From the NCBI GenBank assembly GCA_020080175.1, contig JAGHQL010000029.1, positions 1-64,000 on the forward strand: 64,000 nucleotides of DNA, given 5' to 3'. Source of the stretch: Glutinoglossum americanum (taxonomy: Eukaryota > Ascomycota > Geoglossomycetes > Geoglossales > Geoglossaceae). Positions 9,790-20,979 of the stretch are shown one piece after another. A model generated the notes under the pieces. It had not been told where the DNA came from. It did no database searches and was given only the letters and a program-made list of their open reading frames with translations. The position numbers and the translations under genes are program-made. Positions within the stretch are counted from its first letter, which is position 1; each line of letters begins with the position of its first letter.

Positions 9790-11573
9790 TGGGGTGCATA
9801 GCAGTCATATCTGTAGAGTACATACATGTAATAAGTAACTAAGAACTTCGCAAAGTTATGCTTTCACTGCAATTTTAGTGTTGGAGGGGGAGTCCACTTC
9901 ATGCAATTCTACCGACACCCGGATCTCCAGTCCCTGACGCCAAATCGTTTTGAAATTCCATACGATGCGTTTAGCCTTGGGCAGCTATAGAAAAGCTAGT
10001 CGATGGAGGCAAAACCAAGCTTATCGATGAGTAGAAAACGGCCTAGAAGAGTGGAGGGTCTATTCAGGCTATTCATGTCTCCACCCAGGCGTGTCAAACT
10101 TCTTCCGCTAATTCTAACTCCCGCTATCACTCAAACAGAGCTTCCTATGTTGGATCTCTTCCCCGAACGCAATACCGAAATCGTCTTGGAACTCAATAAT
10201 ACCGAAAGTATCCCGGAACTCAGGCAAAAAAAAAAAAAAACCATCGGAATACTGTTTAGCATATTTATTAGAACACTCTTGTCGACCGGTGAACTAGACG
10301 CGCCGCCTTCATTGGCATCATGTGTAGGGCACAGACCAATCCACAATAAGCTCTCCAAGCTATTTCCTGCCTAGACCCGACCTTCTGCCATATTGTCCGT
10401 AGCTTGTACGAAGCTTCAAGCTATCATGTTACTTGAAGCCCTGTCTCTAATCGATTGTGACAAGGTAACCTTCGGGAAAGGCTTACTACCCGGGGTTTGC
10501 GGATTTCCGACCACCTGGTGTCGCTGCTGCTGATAGGGGACGGGATTTTGCATTTGATCAGCGAAATGGCGAGCCAAAAGCGGGGAAGTGATCGTGATCG
10601 TGCGAAGAGGTTCCTCTGGGGCGTCTTGTCCCTCGTCTTGACATCAGGTGCTTGCTGCTGGTTTTGGGTCATGTTCGGGCTTGATATGCTAAATGTAGGC
10701 ATTTCCACATGATAGCGTTCCTCAGACATGACGACGCTGTCATTGTCTTGTCCTCCGTCTTGACCATCAGATACGCGCTGCTGGTTTTGGGTCGTGTTCG
10801 GGCTTGATGCGCTAAATGTAGGCATTTCCACATGATAGCGTTCATCAGATATGATGTTCCTGCGATTGTCTCAACGTGGCAATATAGAACTATCTACTTG
10901 CATGAGCCTATACGGACCCGGAGGAAGAAAAACTTGGTTGCGCATTGCTTCGACGGGTGTTCCGACGGGAAGGCTGTTCCTCAAGTCGAGGTGTTGGCTT
11001 TGTTATTTAAACTCCTTTACATAATATACGTTTCCAGTTCGGCGGCAGATCGACCACGTTGATATAGGATGAAAGAGCACTCCACATAAAGAATTATTTT
11101 TATTTAATTCCGTTGAACTAATTAACTAATATATTCCAACCGCCAGCCAACCACAATAATTCCTCGGTATATATTTTTCCCAAGACCCCCTTTCATTTGT
11201 TTACACGGAAGCGCACTAAGCACGGACCTCTCACTTCACTTCTTTTCTTTTTTCCCCAGTCGCGTTGAACAAATGTCCGCTATTTGCATCTGAATTTAAC
11301 ACCTCTTGATCAAGGACTCGTCAGCCTGAAGAGGGATTTGCCAGGCTCCTTCTATTCACCTCTGTTTGTTTGAATATGGGCGTTTGTTGTGGATTCAACC
11401 ATTAAGGTTCAGCCCTAAAACGGAACTTAGCGCGAGGGCAGAAAAGGGGTTAGGGCGGTGCAGAGACGAGCAATAGTGTCTTGATCATCGATAAACATCC
11501 CCATCGCTCACTCATCGATCCACGATCCACGATCCACCGAGAAAACATAACCCAGGCGTCAGCAACAACGACA
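9790..11573. other. Gene-poor interval before the cell-surface gene
   Basis: 1.8 kb with no supported gene. It contains an A13 run near 10227-10239, a 123-bp in-frame direct duplication (10624-10855, listed separately), and an AT-rich stretch at 11080-11180. The final 300 bases, with CT-rich tracts near 11230-11260, look like the promoter and 5' UTR of the next gene. A minus-strand open frame of 135 codons (10424-10831) covers the duplication but has no known domain. Confidence 0.4.
10624..10855. repeat. Two-copy direct repeat, period about 123 bp
   Basis: Copy 1 starts near 10624 and copy 2 near 10747. Both contain GCTGCTGGTTTTGGGTC, then TGTTCGGGCTTGAT, then GCTAAATGTAGGCATTTCC and CATGATAGCGTTC. 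They differ at scattered bases. The period is a multiple of 3, and on the minus strand each copy encodes the repeat YHVEMPTFS.SSPN.TQNQQ. Either a decayed repeat-protein exon or a minisatellite. Confidence 0.75.
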
Positions 11574-12614
11574 ATGCACCTCATCCACATCCTCGCTCTC
11601 TCCGCCCCCCTCCTAGCATCCGCCCAAAACTGCTACTACCCCGACGGCTCCCTGGCCACCGACTACCACTACCAACTCTGCACCGGCGACACCTACACCA
11701 CCTGCTGCATTCCCTCCGAAGGCGATGTATGCCTCTCTAACGGTCTCTGTTACTGGCCTAAGGGAGCCTACCCCTTCCGCGGCGCCTGCACCGATCAGTC
11801 GTGGAGCTCCGACTCGTGCCCAAAGTTCTGCATGGGCGTCAAACCATACGGATGGCAGGAACTGACCCAGTGTGGCGGCGGACGGTATTGCTGCGGTGGC
11901 ACGGGATGCTGTACGGATGATTCAAGCGTCTTTGAAGTCGGGCCTGGGGTCGTGATTAACGATTTTGGACAAGAGGGGATTTCGGTGCCGGGGACGGCCA
12001 CCGCCACCGAGGCGCCATCGTCGACGGATGGGCATTCTTCTGGTGGGAAGACTACCGGGGGCGTATCGTCGGCGGCCACCGCTACGAGCACGGGGTCTAG
12101 TGGGCATGTGGCTGGCAGCACGAAAGTCATCGCGATCGGAGCATCAGTCGGAGCAGCCATAGGACTAATATTCGCGGCCATCCTCGCATTCTTCTGCTAC
12201 CGACACTTCAACCGGAAACCCGCGGCCCCCCAACCCCCCCCCCAAGTTCAACAAGCCCAACAGCCCCCCCAACAATTCCAACAACAACAACAACAACAAT
12301 CCGCCGCCTTCCCCCTTCAATCCCAATATCCCCCGCAGCAACAACAACCCTACTTCCAACAACAACAACAACAACAACCTCAATACCCCCCTTACCAACA
12401 CCAACCCCCCTCGCAGATATATCCCCCACAACAACAACCCGGAATGTACTCCCCGTCCCCCACCCCCGCCCCGCCCTACTTCCCAGACCACGCCCCGCCG
12501 TCACAAACCGAGAAACTCAGGGCTACCGACACCGTGGCTCCCGTGCAGCCATCGGTCCACGCGCCGGCCACGGGGGCCGTGGAGATGGACGCTGGGGGTA
12601 GCTCGGGGAAGTAG
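11574..12614 (+). CDS. Secreted Cys-rich, single-pass membrane protein with Pro/Gln tail
   Basis: 346-residue type I membrane protein of a common but poorly characterised fungal cell-surface group. The signal peptide is about residues 1-17 (MHLIHILALSAPLLASA), then QNCYYPDGS opens an extracellular domain of about 95 residues with some 18 cysteines, including CCIPSEGDVC, SCPKFC and RYCCGGTGCC. A Ser/Thr/Gly-rich linker (residues 130-180) follows, then a transmembrane helix at about 184-206 (IAIGASVGAAIGLIFAAILA) and the basic stop YRHFNRK. The cytoplasmic tail is almost all Pro and Gln. The architecture resembles wall sensors, but no WSC or Mid2 domain can be claimed. The start at 11574 is set by the signal peptide; the longer in-frame Met at 11481 would hide it. 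Confidence 0.8.
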   Translation: MHLIHILALSAPLLASAQNCYYPDGSLATDYHYQLCTGDTYTTCCIPSEGDVCLSNGLCYWPKGAYPFRGACTDQSWSSDSCPKFCMGVKPYGWQELTQCGGGRYCCGGTGCCTDDSSVFEVGPGVVINDFGQEGISVPGTATATEAPSSTDGHSSGGKTTGGVSSAATATSTGSSGHVAGSTKVIAIGASVGAAIGLIFAAILAFFCYRHFNRKPAAPQPPPQVQQAQQPPQQFQQQQQQQSAAFPLQSQYPPQQQQPYFQQQQQQQPQYPPYQHQPPSQIYPPQQQPGMYSPSPTPAPPYFPDHAPPSQTEKLRATDTVAPVQPSVHAPATGAVEMDAGGSSGK

Positions 12615-13630
12615 GGAAGCAAAGGGCGGTTTCATGTATAGTTAGCTAGTCACACAGGACAAACAAAACCAACCAACCAGCCCAGAAAAAAAAAAAAAAA
12701 AAAAAAGAAAAGAAGCCCTTACGTCTCTCTCTCCTTTTTCCTCTGCATTTTATTTTTTACGTTTTTCGGGTTTCCTCGTTTTCAGAATATATCCCCGATC
12801 CGTCATCTGGACAGGAGAATCTCTCGCGCAGCTAGATAGGCATCACACATACATATGCACACCTCTATTCATTTATTTATTTATTTATTTACTCTCCCTT
12901 CTCCACCGCATCTCAAGAATAAAAACCACGCGTAAACAAAACCGTTTCCCGTGTTCGGAAGAGCCGGGGGCCAAAAACTAGCGTCAGCGGTGGTGGTGAA
13001 AAGTTCTAGTTACACGGGCGGAACGCGCAGCCCTGCCCTACCCCGACTAGAATGACAAGATAGAAGAGAGTTATTAAAAAAAAAAACTCCTTTGGTGCTT
13101 CCCTATCATCCTCGCCGCTCTCCGCCCGCCTCACGTACGTGGGGAAGAGGAGGAGGAGGAGGAGGAGGAGGGGAGAGAACCGAACGGGTAGAGTAAAATA
13201 GAATAAAACATATATATATATATATATATACGGCTATAGAAAGGTCTTCCGGGAAGAAAAGAAAAGGAAAACCGTTGAGGCACGTCAGGATTCCCTCGTA
13301 ATCTTTTTCTCACACTCGTCCCTAAGCGTTATAAAAAAAAAAAAAGAAAAAAAAAAAGAACATGGTTTAGACAAACGCCTCTTGCTATGCCTCTTTTATG
13401 CTATTTTTCTTTCTTCCTCCTCAAAAAAGAAAAAGAAATACCTCAATCCGAAGGGAAAAAAAAAAAAAAGGCCCCTTGTTTTTTTTTCTCACGGATCCAA
13501 ACAATCCCCCAACAATGGTATGGAAAATTGACAAAAACGACCAACAGACTATGAGCTTTATTGATGCAGTTGCCCCATTCACCAAACGGGGAGAGAAAAG
13601 AAGAAAAAGAAAAGAAAAGAAAAGAAAAGT
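12615..13630. repeat. Low-complexity 3' intergenic region with several simple repeats
   Basis: About 1 kb between two convergent stop codons. It contains a poly(A) run at 12687-12706, an (ATTT)n tract at about 12869-12891, A runs near 13075-13086 and 13331-13360, an (AGG)n tract at about 13146-13170, an (AT)n tract at about 13209-13230, and GAAAAGAAAA repeats near 13600-13628. No coding sequence is supported. Confidence 0.7.
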
Positions 13631-16600
13631 CTACCTCCCTCCCCCTCCACCCCCGCCATCGCCAGCCCACAGTCTTCTCCGTCTTCTCTCCCCCACCGGC
13701 GTCGTAGGATTAGGGCTTCCGTTCCCACCACCGTTCACAGCCTCCTCCACCCACTGACTCCCCGGCGGCGCAGTCGACGTCCTCAACAGCCTCGCGCCTA
13801 CTGACACTCTCGGTATCCGATGCTGGTGTTTCCCCGAAGAGTGACTCCATCCTGAGCGATCCGAGCTATTCGGTTCCACCGCACTGATAGTGATGCTGAT
13901 GCCGTCACGGCTCATGGGTCGGAAGTTAGGGGTACTGCTGCTAGCACCGCCGTGGCTTGTAGCGGGTCTGAATGCTGGAGAGGATATGCCATTAACCTTT
14001 TCCCTCTCTCCCCGGGAACCCAAGTACGTAGTGGAGCGCATCGGAACACTATCGGAAGAGTTTGCGGGAGTCACAGTCGCAGAACTCGCACGCCTGGCGA
14101 CCCGCCGTCTACTCCCCGTCATTGGAGTGGCATTGCTCTGATTTGCACGTTCCTTCTCCAAGCTCGATCGTACAAGCTCGCCCGCCATATTGCGTACCAG
14201 TACCGCAGAGTCATTCTCTGCTAGCCTCTTGATGGAATCAAATAGACCATACGTAATGATCAGCGCGCCTTGCTCATCTCCCGAGTCACAGATGCTGCGG
14301 ACGATACGGAGGAGATTCAGACGAATGACGGCCTTGTTGTGGCTGAGTTTCTGGAGGATACGGGCAAAGAGGTCGGGGCGGGCGAGTGAGAGGGCAACTG
14401 GTGGGGAGAGACGGAGTAACTTCTGAAGGGGTTCGAGTAGGTTCTCGAACGCGTTGGCTTTGGAGGTGGTGAAGCACTTAACGACCGCTTCAGTAAAAGT
14501 GCCATCGAGAAGATGTTCTTCGACCTTTGCGGTTTCTTCCTGTAACCTGCGTTTCAGGGTGACGTTAGCGGCAGCCCATTCATCACGATAGGGGTAAATC
14601 TTCTACCTACCATACAAAGATAGCATCCAAAGCCGTAACTTGCCAGTACGGATCTGCCAAGAGAGAGATGTAGAACTGCAGGCCATGGTTCTGCCATAGG
14701 ATCTTACGGCCCACCTTCCCAGAGTGAGCCATATCACATAGGATTGGCAGCGCAAATTCCTTGAGTGGCCGTTCTGTCTTGACGATACGCTGAAGGAGAG
14801 GAATGATGCCATTGAGCGCAGCGTCTTCTTGTCTGACTTTGCTCAATCTGCAAAGGTTATACATTGTGTTCAACACTTGATTCGATATCTCTCTGAAATG
14901 CGGCTCCTTCATGCTTGAACTGAGGAGGTCTGCAAGCACTTCAATGGCATTGGAATTTTGGAGTGAGTCGAGGGTAGTTGAGAGCATGCTCAAGTTCTTT
15001 ATGAATTTGAGCATCGTTATCTGGTGAGCTGGTGACATTCGTTTGAGGTCTTTGAGGACACCTAACCATTTTATCAGTACAGATCTTTGCGTCAGCGGAC
15101 AGATTTTGACCCTTACGTTTTAGGACCATCCTATCAGCAACCATTTCCTTAACGTGATTCTCCGCTTGTGAGAATAGATAAAAGATATTCACGATTCGGC
15201 CTTCGCATAACTCGGCGAGTTCGCCCTCCTCGTCTAGCACTCTATTGAGCACAAGAGAAAGAGGATAAAGGACTGAATTTCTCGAGAAGATTCGACAAAA
15301 GTCGTTTTTCGGAGTAGGGCCCTACAGGAGTCAACCTTGCTATTAGGAGATCCCAGACCCACATTCCAACTGCGTACCTGTAACTCAAACACGCTCCAAA
15401 CACCGTTTACGCCTATGAGTACTAGATCTCGTTCTGCATCGAAGTCCTCCTCAAGGAATTCTACAAGCACATTAAGACCGCCGCAGCTGATAAACATCTG
15501 CAGTGTTAGTGTAGATGTCTGGTACATCTGGCGCACGAATGCTGCAGCCTCCAGTCTGATCTCGCTAGAATATCTCTTCGAGGCAAATTTGGAAATGATA
15601 GGGATACCACCGACGAAGCAGAGGTTTTCCTGGATCTCTACATCGTTGAAGATGATCTAAGGAAAGTTTAGCACGGCTCGCCGGAGGAAAGAAATTAAGA
15701 AATTGTAGGAAACTAACCGCATTTACAATCTTCAGAAGTCGAGGAATGACGTCTCGTCGACTACAAGTTTCCAATATCTCTAAGATTGGCAACATGCCGT
15801 GAGCACTTATTATGACACTCTTCATCTCCGGAGAATCTGACAGGATTTCCATCTGCAAATCTCTATTAATAACGGAACCCTGGCAAAGGAGCTATGGTGG
15901 ATTTTACCAACTGCTCCGAGAGCTCCGCCAACGTGTCATCTGGCTGCGAAGTTTTTAGTGAGCTGACGAGACTTTCAACCTGTGTGCATAGCCTTGCATG
16001 CTTGTCCCTTGCGATGTTGGCGTCAAGATCTTCATGCAGATTAGCATACATTCGCCCGGTGCTGGCTTACAAATACTTACCACCCATCCCATCAAAGCCT
16101 TCCTCTAGCTGAGCGAAAGGATCATCTTCATCGTCTTCGTCGCCAAGCTTCTAAACATTAGACCTTCTTCTCCAGCCACTCACTCCTTATAAGGGAGTGA
16201 CTTACCCAAGAGTTATTAGACAACTTCGAATTAAGCATCAGTGTGCCGTGCTCGGATCCGCTATCGCTCTCCACTTCAGGGATCCCATCCTCTTTCCCGA
16301 ATATATCGGAAAAATCTTCATCTCCTTCATCCTCGGCATATCTTTGTATCTCAACAGAGGAGCGCGTTCGGCGCATAGAAGACTTCCTAGGCCGTTCGGA
16401 TGCTATAGGGTGTCTTCGAAGACTACCGCCGGTAGATGGGGGCTGCGCGGAGCGAGGCAATGATTTTAGATCTGATGGGTGGAACAACTTTGGGGAGAGA
16501 CAGTCATCCCTCTGTGGAGCTGTTAGCACAGGGTAGCAAACAAGGAATCAAAAACATCGCGCGCGGATCACAAACCCTCATGACCGCAAACCTCTGCTCG

Positions 16601-18635
16601 ATAGTTGCCTCATTCGCCTCTATTAAGTCTGAATAGTCTTCTAAGGAACTCTCTCTAAAAGACAATGGTGGTCTCGAAGGTATTTCCAACTTTTTCTGAG
16701 CCGGCTGCAGTTTCCTAGGTGAGGGATGCCGGTTTGAGAGCACCTGAGGCTGTTTACGGTCCGGAGATCTTGGGGGAGCAGAATGTCGTATATCTTCAGC
16801 ATTTGGTGTTGGGGTAAAGTATGGGCGAATCGTCTGTAGTGGATCGGTCTCCGTGGGTTGAAGAGAGCTCTTGACTGTTAAATCGCTTTCGAAGTTGTCG
16901 TCCCAGTTCTCTTCAGTTACAGATTCGAAAGTTGCAAAAGCTTTTAACCTGTCAGACGAGAGCAAGCCTCCAAAGTTATCTTGTGGTTTCAAATGGGGGA
17001 GTTGGAGGGCACTAGGAGATATGCTGGAGGCGAAATCGTCGTCCCAATTGTCGTCTGCTATGTTCAGTTAGCCCATAGGGCCTTTTCCAGTCTTCACCAA
17101 GATCGACGTTTGCCTCACCTGAGTCTTCTAGAGAACGAAAAGCCTCGGTACCACTCTTCGGTTTGACCAAGGCAAGTGCCCCCTTAGCCGGCGTTGCTAG
17201 GGCAGGGAGGTATTCACGGCGTGTAGGTATGGGGCTCGAGGGAGTTGGTCTGACAGGTTGCCTTCGTAAGGAGCCAGACCCAGCGCTCGGGGACTTCAAA
17301 GCCTCATTCCACTCCTGAACAGTCTTGACTGTCTCATCATACTTAGTCGGCTGCGTTCGGACTACCGAGTCTGATCGACGAGCATTGACTATCCAGGGGT
17401 GTTTCAACAATTTCCGAGCGGATACTCTTAGGTTAGGATCCTTTTGGAAGCATTGCATTAAGAAGTCTCGCACAGCCTGTGTGGTTCATGTTAGTACTAT
17501 GGAAACAATGGCCGTGTGGAACTGATCGACTTACCGGCGAAGCCCCTTCAGGAAGTGGCGGATGGTCATCGTTGACAATTCGAAAAAGCGCAGGCATTGG
17601 CTGCAGCTTATGATATGGCGGTTTCCCCTCGAGAAGTTCGATCACTGTACAGCCCAAACTCCAGATATCAGATGCGGTAGTTGCGCCTGACAGTTCGATA
17701 ACCTCAGGGGCCATCCAATATGGTGTCCCTACGACGCTTGACTCGTGCAACCCGGTCGTCCGAGTAGCCACACCAAAATCCGCCAGTTTCACCAGCCCTT
17801 CCTTTGTAGTGAGGATGTTTGCGCCTTTAATATCTCGATGAATTACACCTTGTTCGTGCAAATATAGGAGCCCGTGGAGCGCTTGTGACATATAGAGCCC
17901 GACCAGATTCTCGGGGAACTTGCCAAAGTTCTTGCAGATGGAGTGGAGGGAGCCGTTCTCGCAGTATCTGAGGCCTGTCAGCCGAATGCCATGCCCGGAA
18001 GAGAATCTTGGAGACAGGTGCTCTCTATACTCTAGAATAATGTATAGTGACTCCGCGTTCTTGACAAAGCCATGATATTTTACAATGTTTGGGTGCTATG
18101 GTAGGATCAGCATATCGGCCGCTCGAATAAAGCACGTCCGGTGATTGTCTCTAGGCGGAACTCACATTTAGATTTTTCAGTAAGTCGATCTCGAGCTATG
18201 TTATCGTAGAAGTAAGTATTATTGCGGGCCACCAGTCAGCAGAACCGGCAATGGTCACCCACCATGATCACCCTCAATTCGCTCTTTGGCAAGTCCGCCA
18301 TCCTGACCTGTTTAACCGCGACAGTCTCCCCGGTGCCCCAATTCAATGCCCTATACACAGAACCAAACGCCCCTTTCCCCAGACAGTCACCCAATTGCTA
18401 CAACACCGGTAAGCCTCGAATCCCGTGAGAGTTCATCACCCACATGCAGGTGCCCGGAGAAACGTACGTAGTCTTTCAGTCCCGCCACATCCTGCGCTGC
18501 TTTCTGTGTAGTCCCATCTTTTCTCGCATTCCCTGTTCCTGCCCTCTCCGCCTTGCCAGTTCCTGGGGTGGACTGCTGTCTCTGCCGGCTACTATTAGAG
18601 AGTCTCTCCGAAGGGAAAGGAGCGTGTGACGGCAT
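13631..18635 (-). CDS. sepH: Septation initiation network kinase (SepH / Cdc7 type)
   Basis: Ser/Thr kinase of the septation initiation network (A. nidulans SepH, S. pombe Cdc7), acting at spindle poles to trigger septum formation. Fifteen exons on the minus strand: 18635-18468, 18396-18263, 18195-18166, 18095-18031, 17967-17535, 17476-17119, 17057-16576, 16511-16206, 16150-16081, 16029-15908, 15852-15718, 15656-15378, 15321-15117, 15061-14611 and 14546-13631. Introns are 51-71 nt. The product is about 1384 residues, near the usual size. The kinase domain is residues 56-310, with [21 protein letters not shown] and [13 protein letters not shown]. The C-terminal half is helical ARM/HEAT-like ([29 protein letters not shown]-like blocks). 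One base seems to be missing in exon 2: the frame is correct through LGKGAFG and then shifts before SVYRALNW. This is either a sequence error or a real lesion. Family assignment is strong. Confidence 0.85.
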
Positions 18636-19276
18636 GTCTTCCGTGCGGATCGCGATCACGGAGAGGATATTCTTAAAGTCTATTGCTTGATCTTCGGAGA
18701 ATTCATAGCATGGGGATTTTCATGTCATGCTGGGATCACAGGGCTGGTTCTCCTTGAAACTGATGCTATGGCCTTTTACCGGATGAACCCTGGCTACTCT
18801 AACCACGCGAGGGGATGTTTTGGTGATATTTGCGCGCAAAAATTCGGCTTGAACCTTTGGGGAACCAGAATATAACACGCTGGAGTTATTTCAAGCGGCC
18901 TAGGATGGTTGAGCTCGTTCTCCGAAGTTTGCTTATTGAATTGCTGTATTGTCAAGGTAGTACTGATCGTTAAGGTTGAGGCTGCACCAATGAATTCAAA
19001 ACCGGTCATGTCCTGGCATGTAATGCGGCTTGGCCTTGATCCTCGACATGCATTAAATGAAATATTTTGGGAAAAATCCTCAAATCAGACGAGATCAGGC
19101 CTCCGTGATAGAAATATTATCAGGCAGGAATTTGAGGTTGGCGGCATTGTTACGCTTTAAAGACCCACTACATTCTATTCCTCTGGTACATCTTTGGCTC
19201 ATGGCTTATCGCGCGCGAACTAGGTAGTTCGCACGCGACATATTGGGTTTATTGACCAATCACAGGCCCACTGTGC
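18636..19276. other. Intergenic region, sepH promoter side
   Basis: 641 bp between the sepH start and the FOL3 stop, both on the minus strand. It should hold the sepH promoter and the FOL3 3' UTR. A near-perfect 30-nt palindrome lies at 19209-19238. No gene is supported. Confidence 0.5.
19209..19238. repeat. 30-nt near-perfect palindrome downstream of FOL3
   Basis: Arms of 14 nt (19209-19222 and 19225-19238) match with one mismatch around a GG centre; the arm core is GCGAACTA/TAGTTCGC. It starts 38 bases past the FOL3 stop. It could form a stem in the FOL3 3' UTR or be a dimeric protein site. Confidence 0.6.
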
Positions 19277-20515
19277 TCATCTTGCATCTCTCAACACACG
19301 TGTCACATCTGACACCAAATAGAGGCTTCCAGCTATGACTAAAGGCCCGCCAGCACTGATTTCAGTTGCCCATCGTAGAGCCCCTAACACATCACATCCT
19401 GCGTCATACCTTTGGCCGTCGAGCCCTTCAAGAACGCCTTTGGCAGTCTTAAGGATAGACATTGCCGTAGCGGGCGATATCCAAGGCATGCCATCGACAG
19501 AGCCAAACTCGACCGCAGCCACATTGTCCTCAGGTTTGAGTAGAGGCTGTAAAATCCCCTTCAGATTCTTGCCTCTCGAGGTCGCAATGACCCAGGTCAC
19601 GCTCTGGCCTGTAGTACGGAGCTTCCGGTCGACATATGAACCTAGCACTTCAGCGGATTGTGCATTGTGCGCTCCGTCAAGCAAAACATCTTCCGTCCTT
19701 CCTGTCAAGCTCTTTATGCTAACTCTTTGCAAACGGCCTGGCCATTCCGCGCCTCTTATTGCCATTATCGATTTTTGGACATCCAGTTGCTTATCCAGCT
19801 GCCTGAGGGCGAGCTTCAAGGCAATAATAGCACAATTTAGATTCGTACGTTGATGATCCTCGAGGTCGAGCCCCTGGGTATCTTTCCACGCGAACCCATC
19901 TTCGGCGTCAAGTAAGGCCTTGACAAACTTGGCCCCAGTTAGCTCGGCGCATGCCTTTAGAACATTCGTCACGCTCTCCGGATTCGTGGCATCCACGACA
20001 CAAGGCACGCCGGGCTTCATTATGCCTGCCTTCTCTTTAGCAATTTCCTCGAGGGTATTTCCAAGGAATGATTGGTGATCTAGTCCGATCTTCGATATAA
20101 TCGACACAAGCGGCATCTCCAGAACATTCGTAGCGTCCAGCCGGCCCCCTAGCCCACATTCCACAACTGCCACTTGAACTTTCTCGCGCGTAAATATTTC
20201 AAACGCTGTGGCGGTGGTCAGCTCAAACTCGGTGGCTCCGATGTCTTGAGCTAGGTTTCGCCGTTTGACGATGTCTTCGACCTCATGAAACAAAGACTCA
20301 TTGACCGCCTTCCCGTCGATTGAGATGCAGTCCCACCTATCAATCAGATGGGGCGATGTGAAACGACCACATCGCACGTCATTGATCTGCAGCATCGCCG
20401 ACATGTAAGCGCAGATAGAGCCTTTGCCATTGGTGCCGGCGACGTGGACGGATCGCCAGGGTAATGCGGTATGCTTGAGGAGACGAGAAATGCGCGCCAG
20501 ACCAAGTTCAATCAT
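19277..20515 (-). CDS. FOL3: Dihydrofolate synthase (FOL3 type)
   Basis: Mur-ligase-family enzyme that joins glutamate to dihydropteroate to form dihydrofolate, in folate synthesis. One exon, 412 residues. The ATP loop HVAGTNGKGSICAYMS is at about residues 24-39, followed by GRFTSPHLIDRWDCISI. The central signature VVECGLGGRLDATNVL is present, then KIGLDHQSFLGNT.EEIA.EKAGI and, in the C-terminal domain, DVLLDGAHNAQSAEVL. Length fits dihydrofolate synthase (about 410-430) better than folylpolyglutamate synthase (500 or more), and the N-terminus MIELGLARISRLL is the usual FOL3 start. An in-frame ATG 39 nt upstream exists. It is divergent from the next gene with 464 bp between starts. Confidence 0.88.
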   Translation of the reverse strand: MIELGLARISRLLKHTALPWRSVHVAGTNGKGSICAYMSAMLQINDVRCGRFTSPHLIDRWDCISIDGKAVNESLFHEVEDIVKRRNLAQDIGATEFELTTATAFEIFTREKVQVAVVECGLGGRLDATNVLEMPLVSIISKIGLDHQSFLGNTLEEIAKEKAGIMKPGVPCVVDATNPESVTNVLKACAELTGAKFVKALLDAEDGFAWKDTQGLDLEDHQRTNLNCAIIALKLALRQLDKQLDVQKSIMAIRGAEWPGRLQRVSIKSLTGRTEDVLLDGAHNAQSAEVLGSYVDRKLRTTGQSVTWVIATSRGKNLKGILQPLLKPEDNVAAVEFGSVDGMPWISPATAMSILKTAKGVLEGLDGQRYDAGCDVLGALRWATEISAGGPLVIAGSLYLVSDVTRVLRDAR

Positions 20516-20979
20516 CGTGACTGAAGCGCGTCGGAGAATATTCCCTCTTGGCATCCATCACGAGCGGACAGCGCAACTCGACGCCGCAGATGTTTGTGCA
20601 GTCATCGCGTACTGCAGAATCGTGTTTGTTGCCAAGTGAGTCAGAACCAGTCGGTTGGACGGCGGCTCTCGACCAACGAGAAGGCAGCTCTAAATGTTGT
20701 GCCCGCATTGAGAAACAGCAAGGGCCGATGGTAACACCCCACTGATATGCAGGCTGGGGGTCTTGGCGATAGCCTGAGGCGAGAATCCAAAAAAGGCCTC
20801 GCCTTACCGCCTCTCCCTTGAGGCTTCAATTCCATCTCAAATTAAGAATCTCAGCCATCCGCTGCCGTCAACAAAACAATCAACTTTCATCACTAAAATC
20901 AAAAGAGACTTATCGCGCTAATCCCTAAAGTACATATACCCGATTTTTACACAACTCCAACGTCTTTTCGCGGAATAAT
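20516..20979. promoter_or_regulatory. Divergent promoter region, FOL3 / MGLP protein
   Basis: 464 bp between two head-to-head starts. The last 60 bases before 20980 are AT-rich with an ATATACC string. No specific operator recognised. Confidence 0.4.

Noticed and set aside
16512-16575. Alternative donor (CAGAG/GTTTGC) for the seventh intron of sepH
   Set aside because: It needs a weaker acceptor two bases further on; the chosen donor after ATGAGG keeps phase 0 and the block EQRFAVMR.
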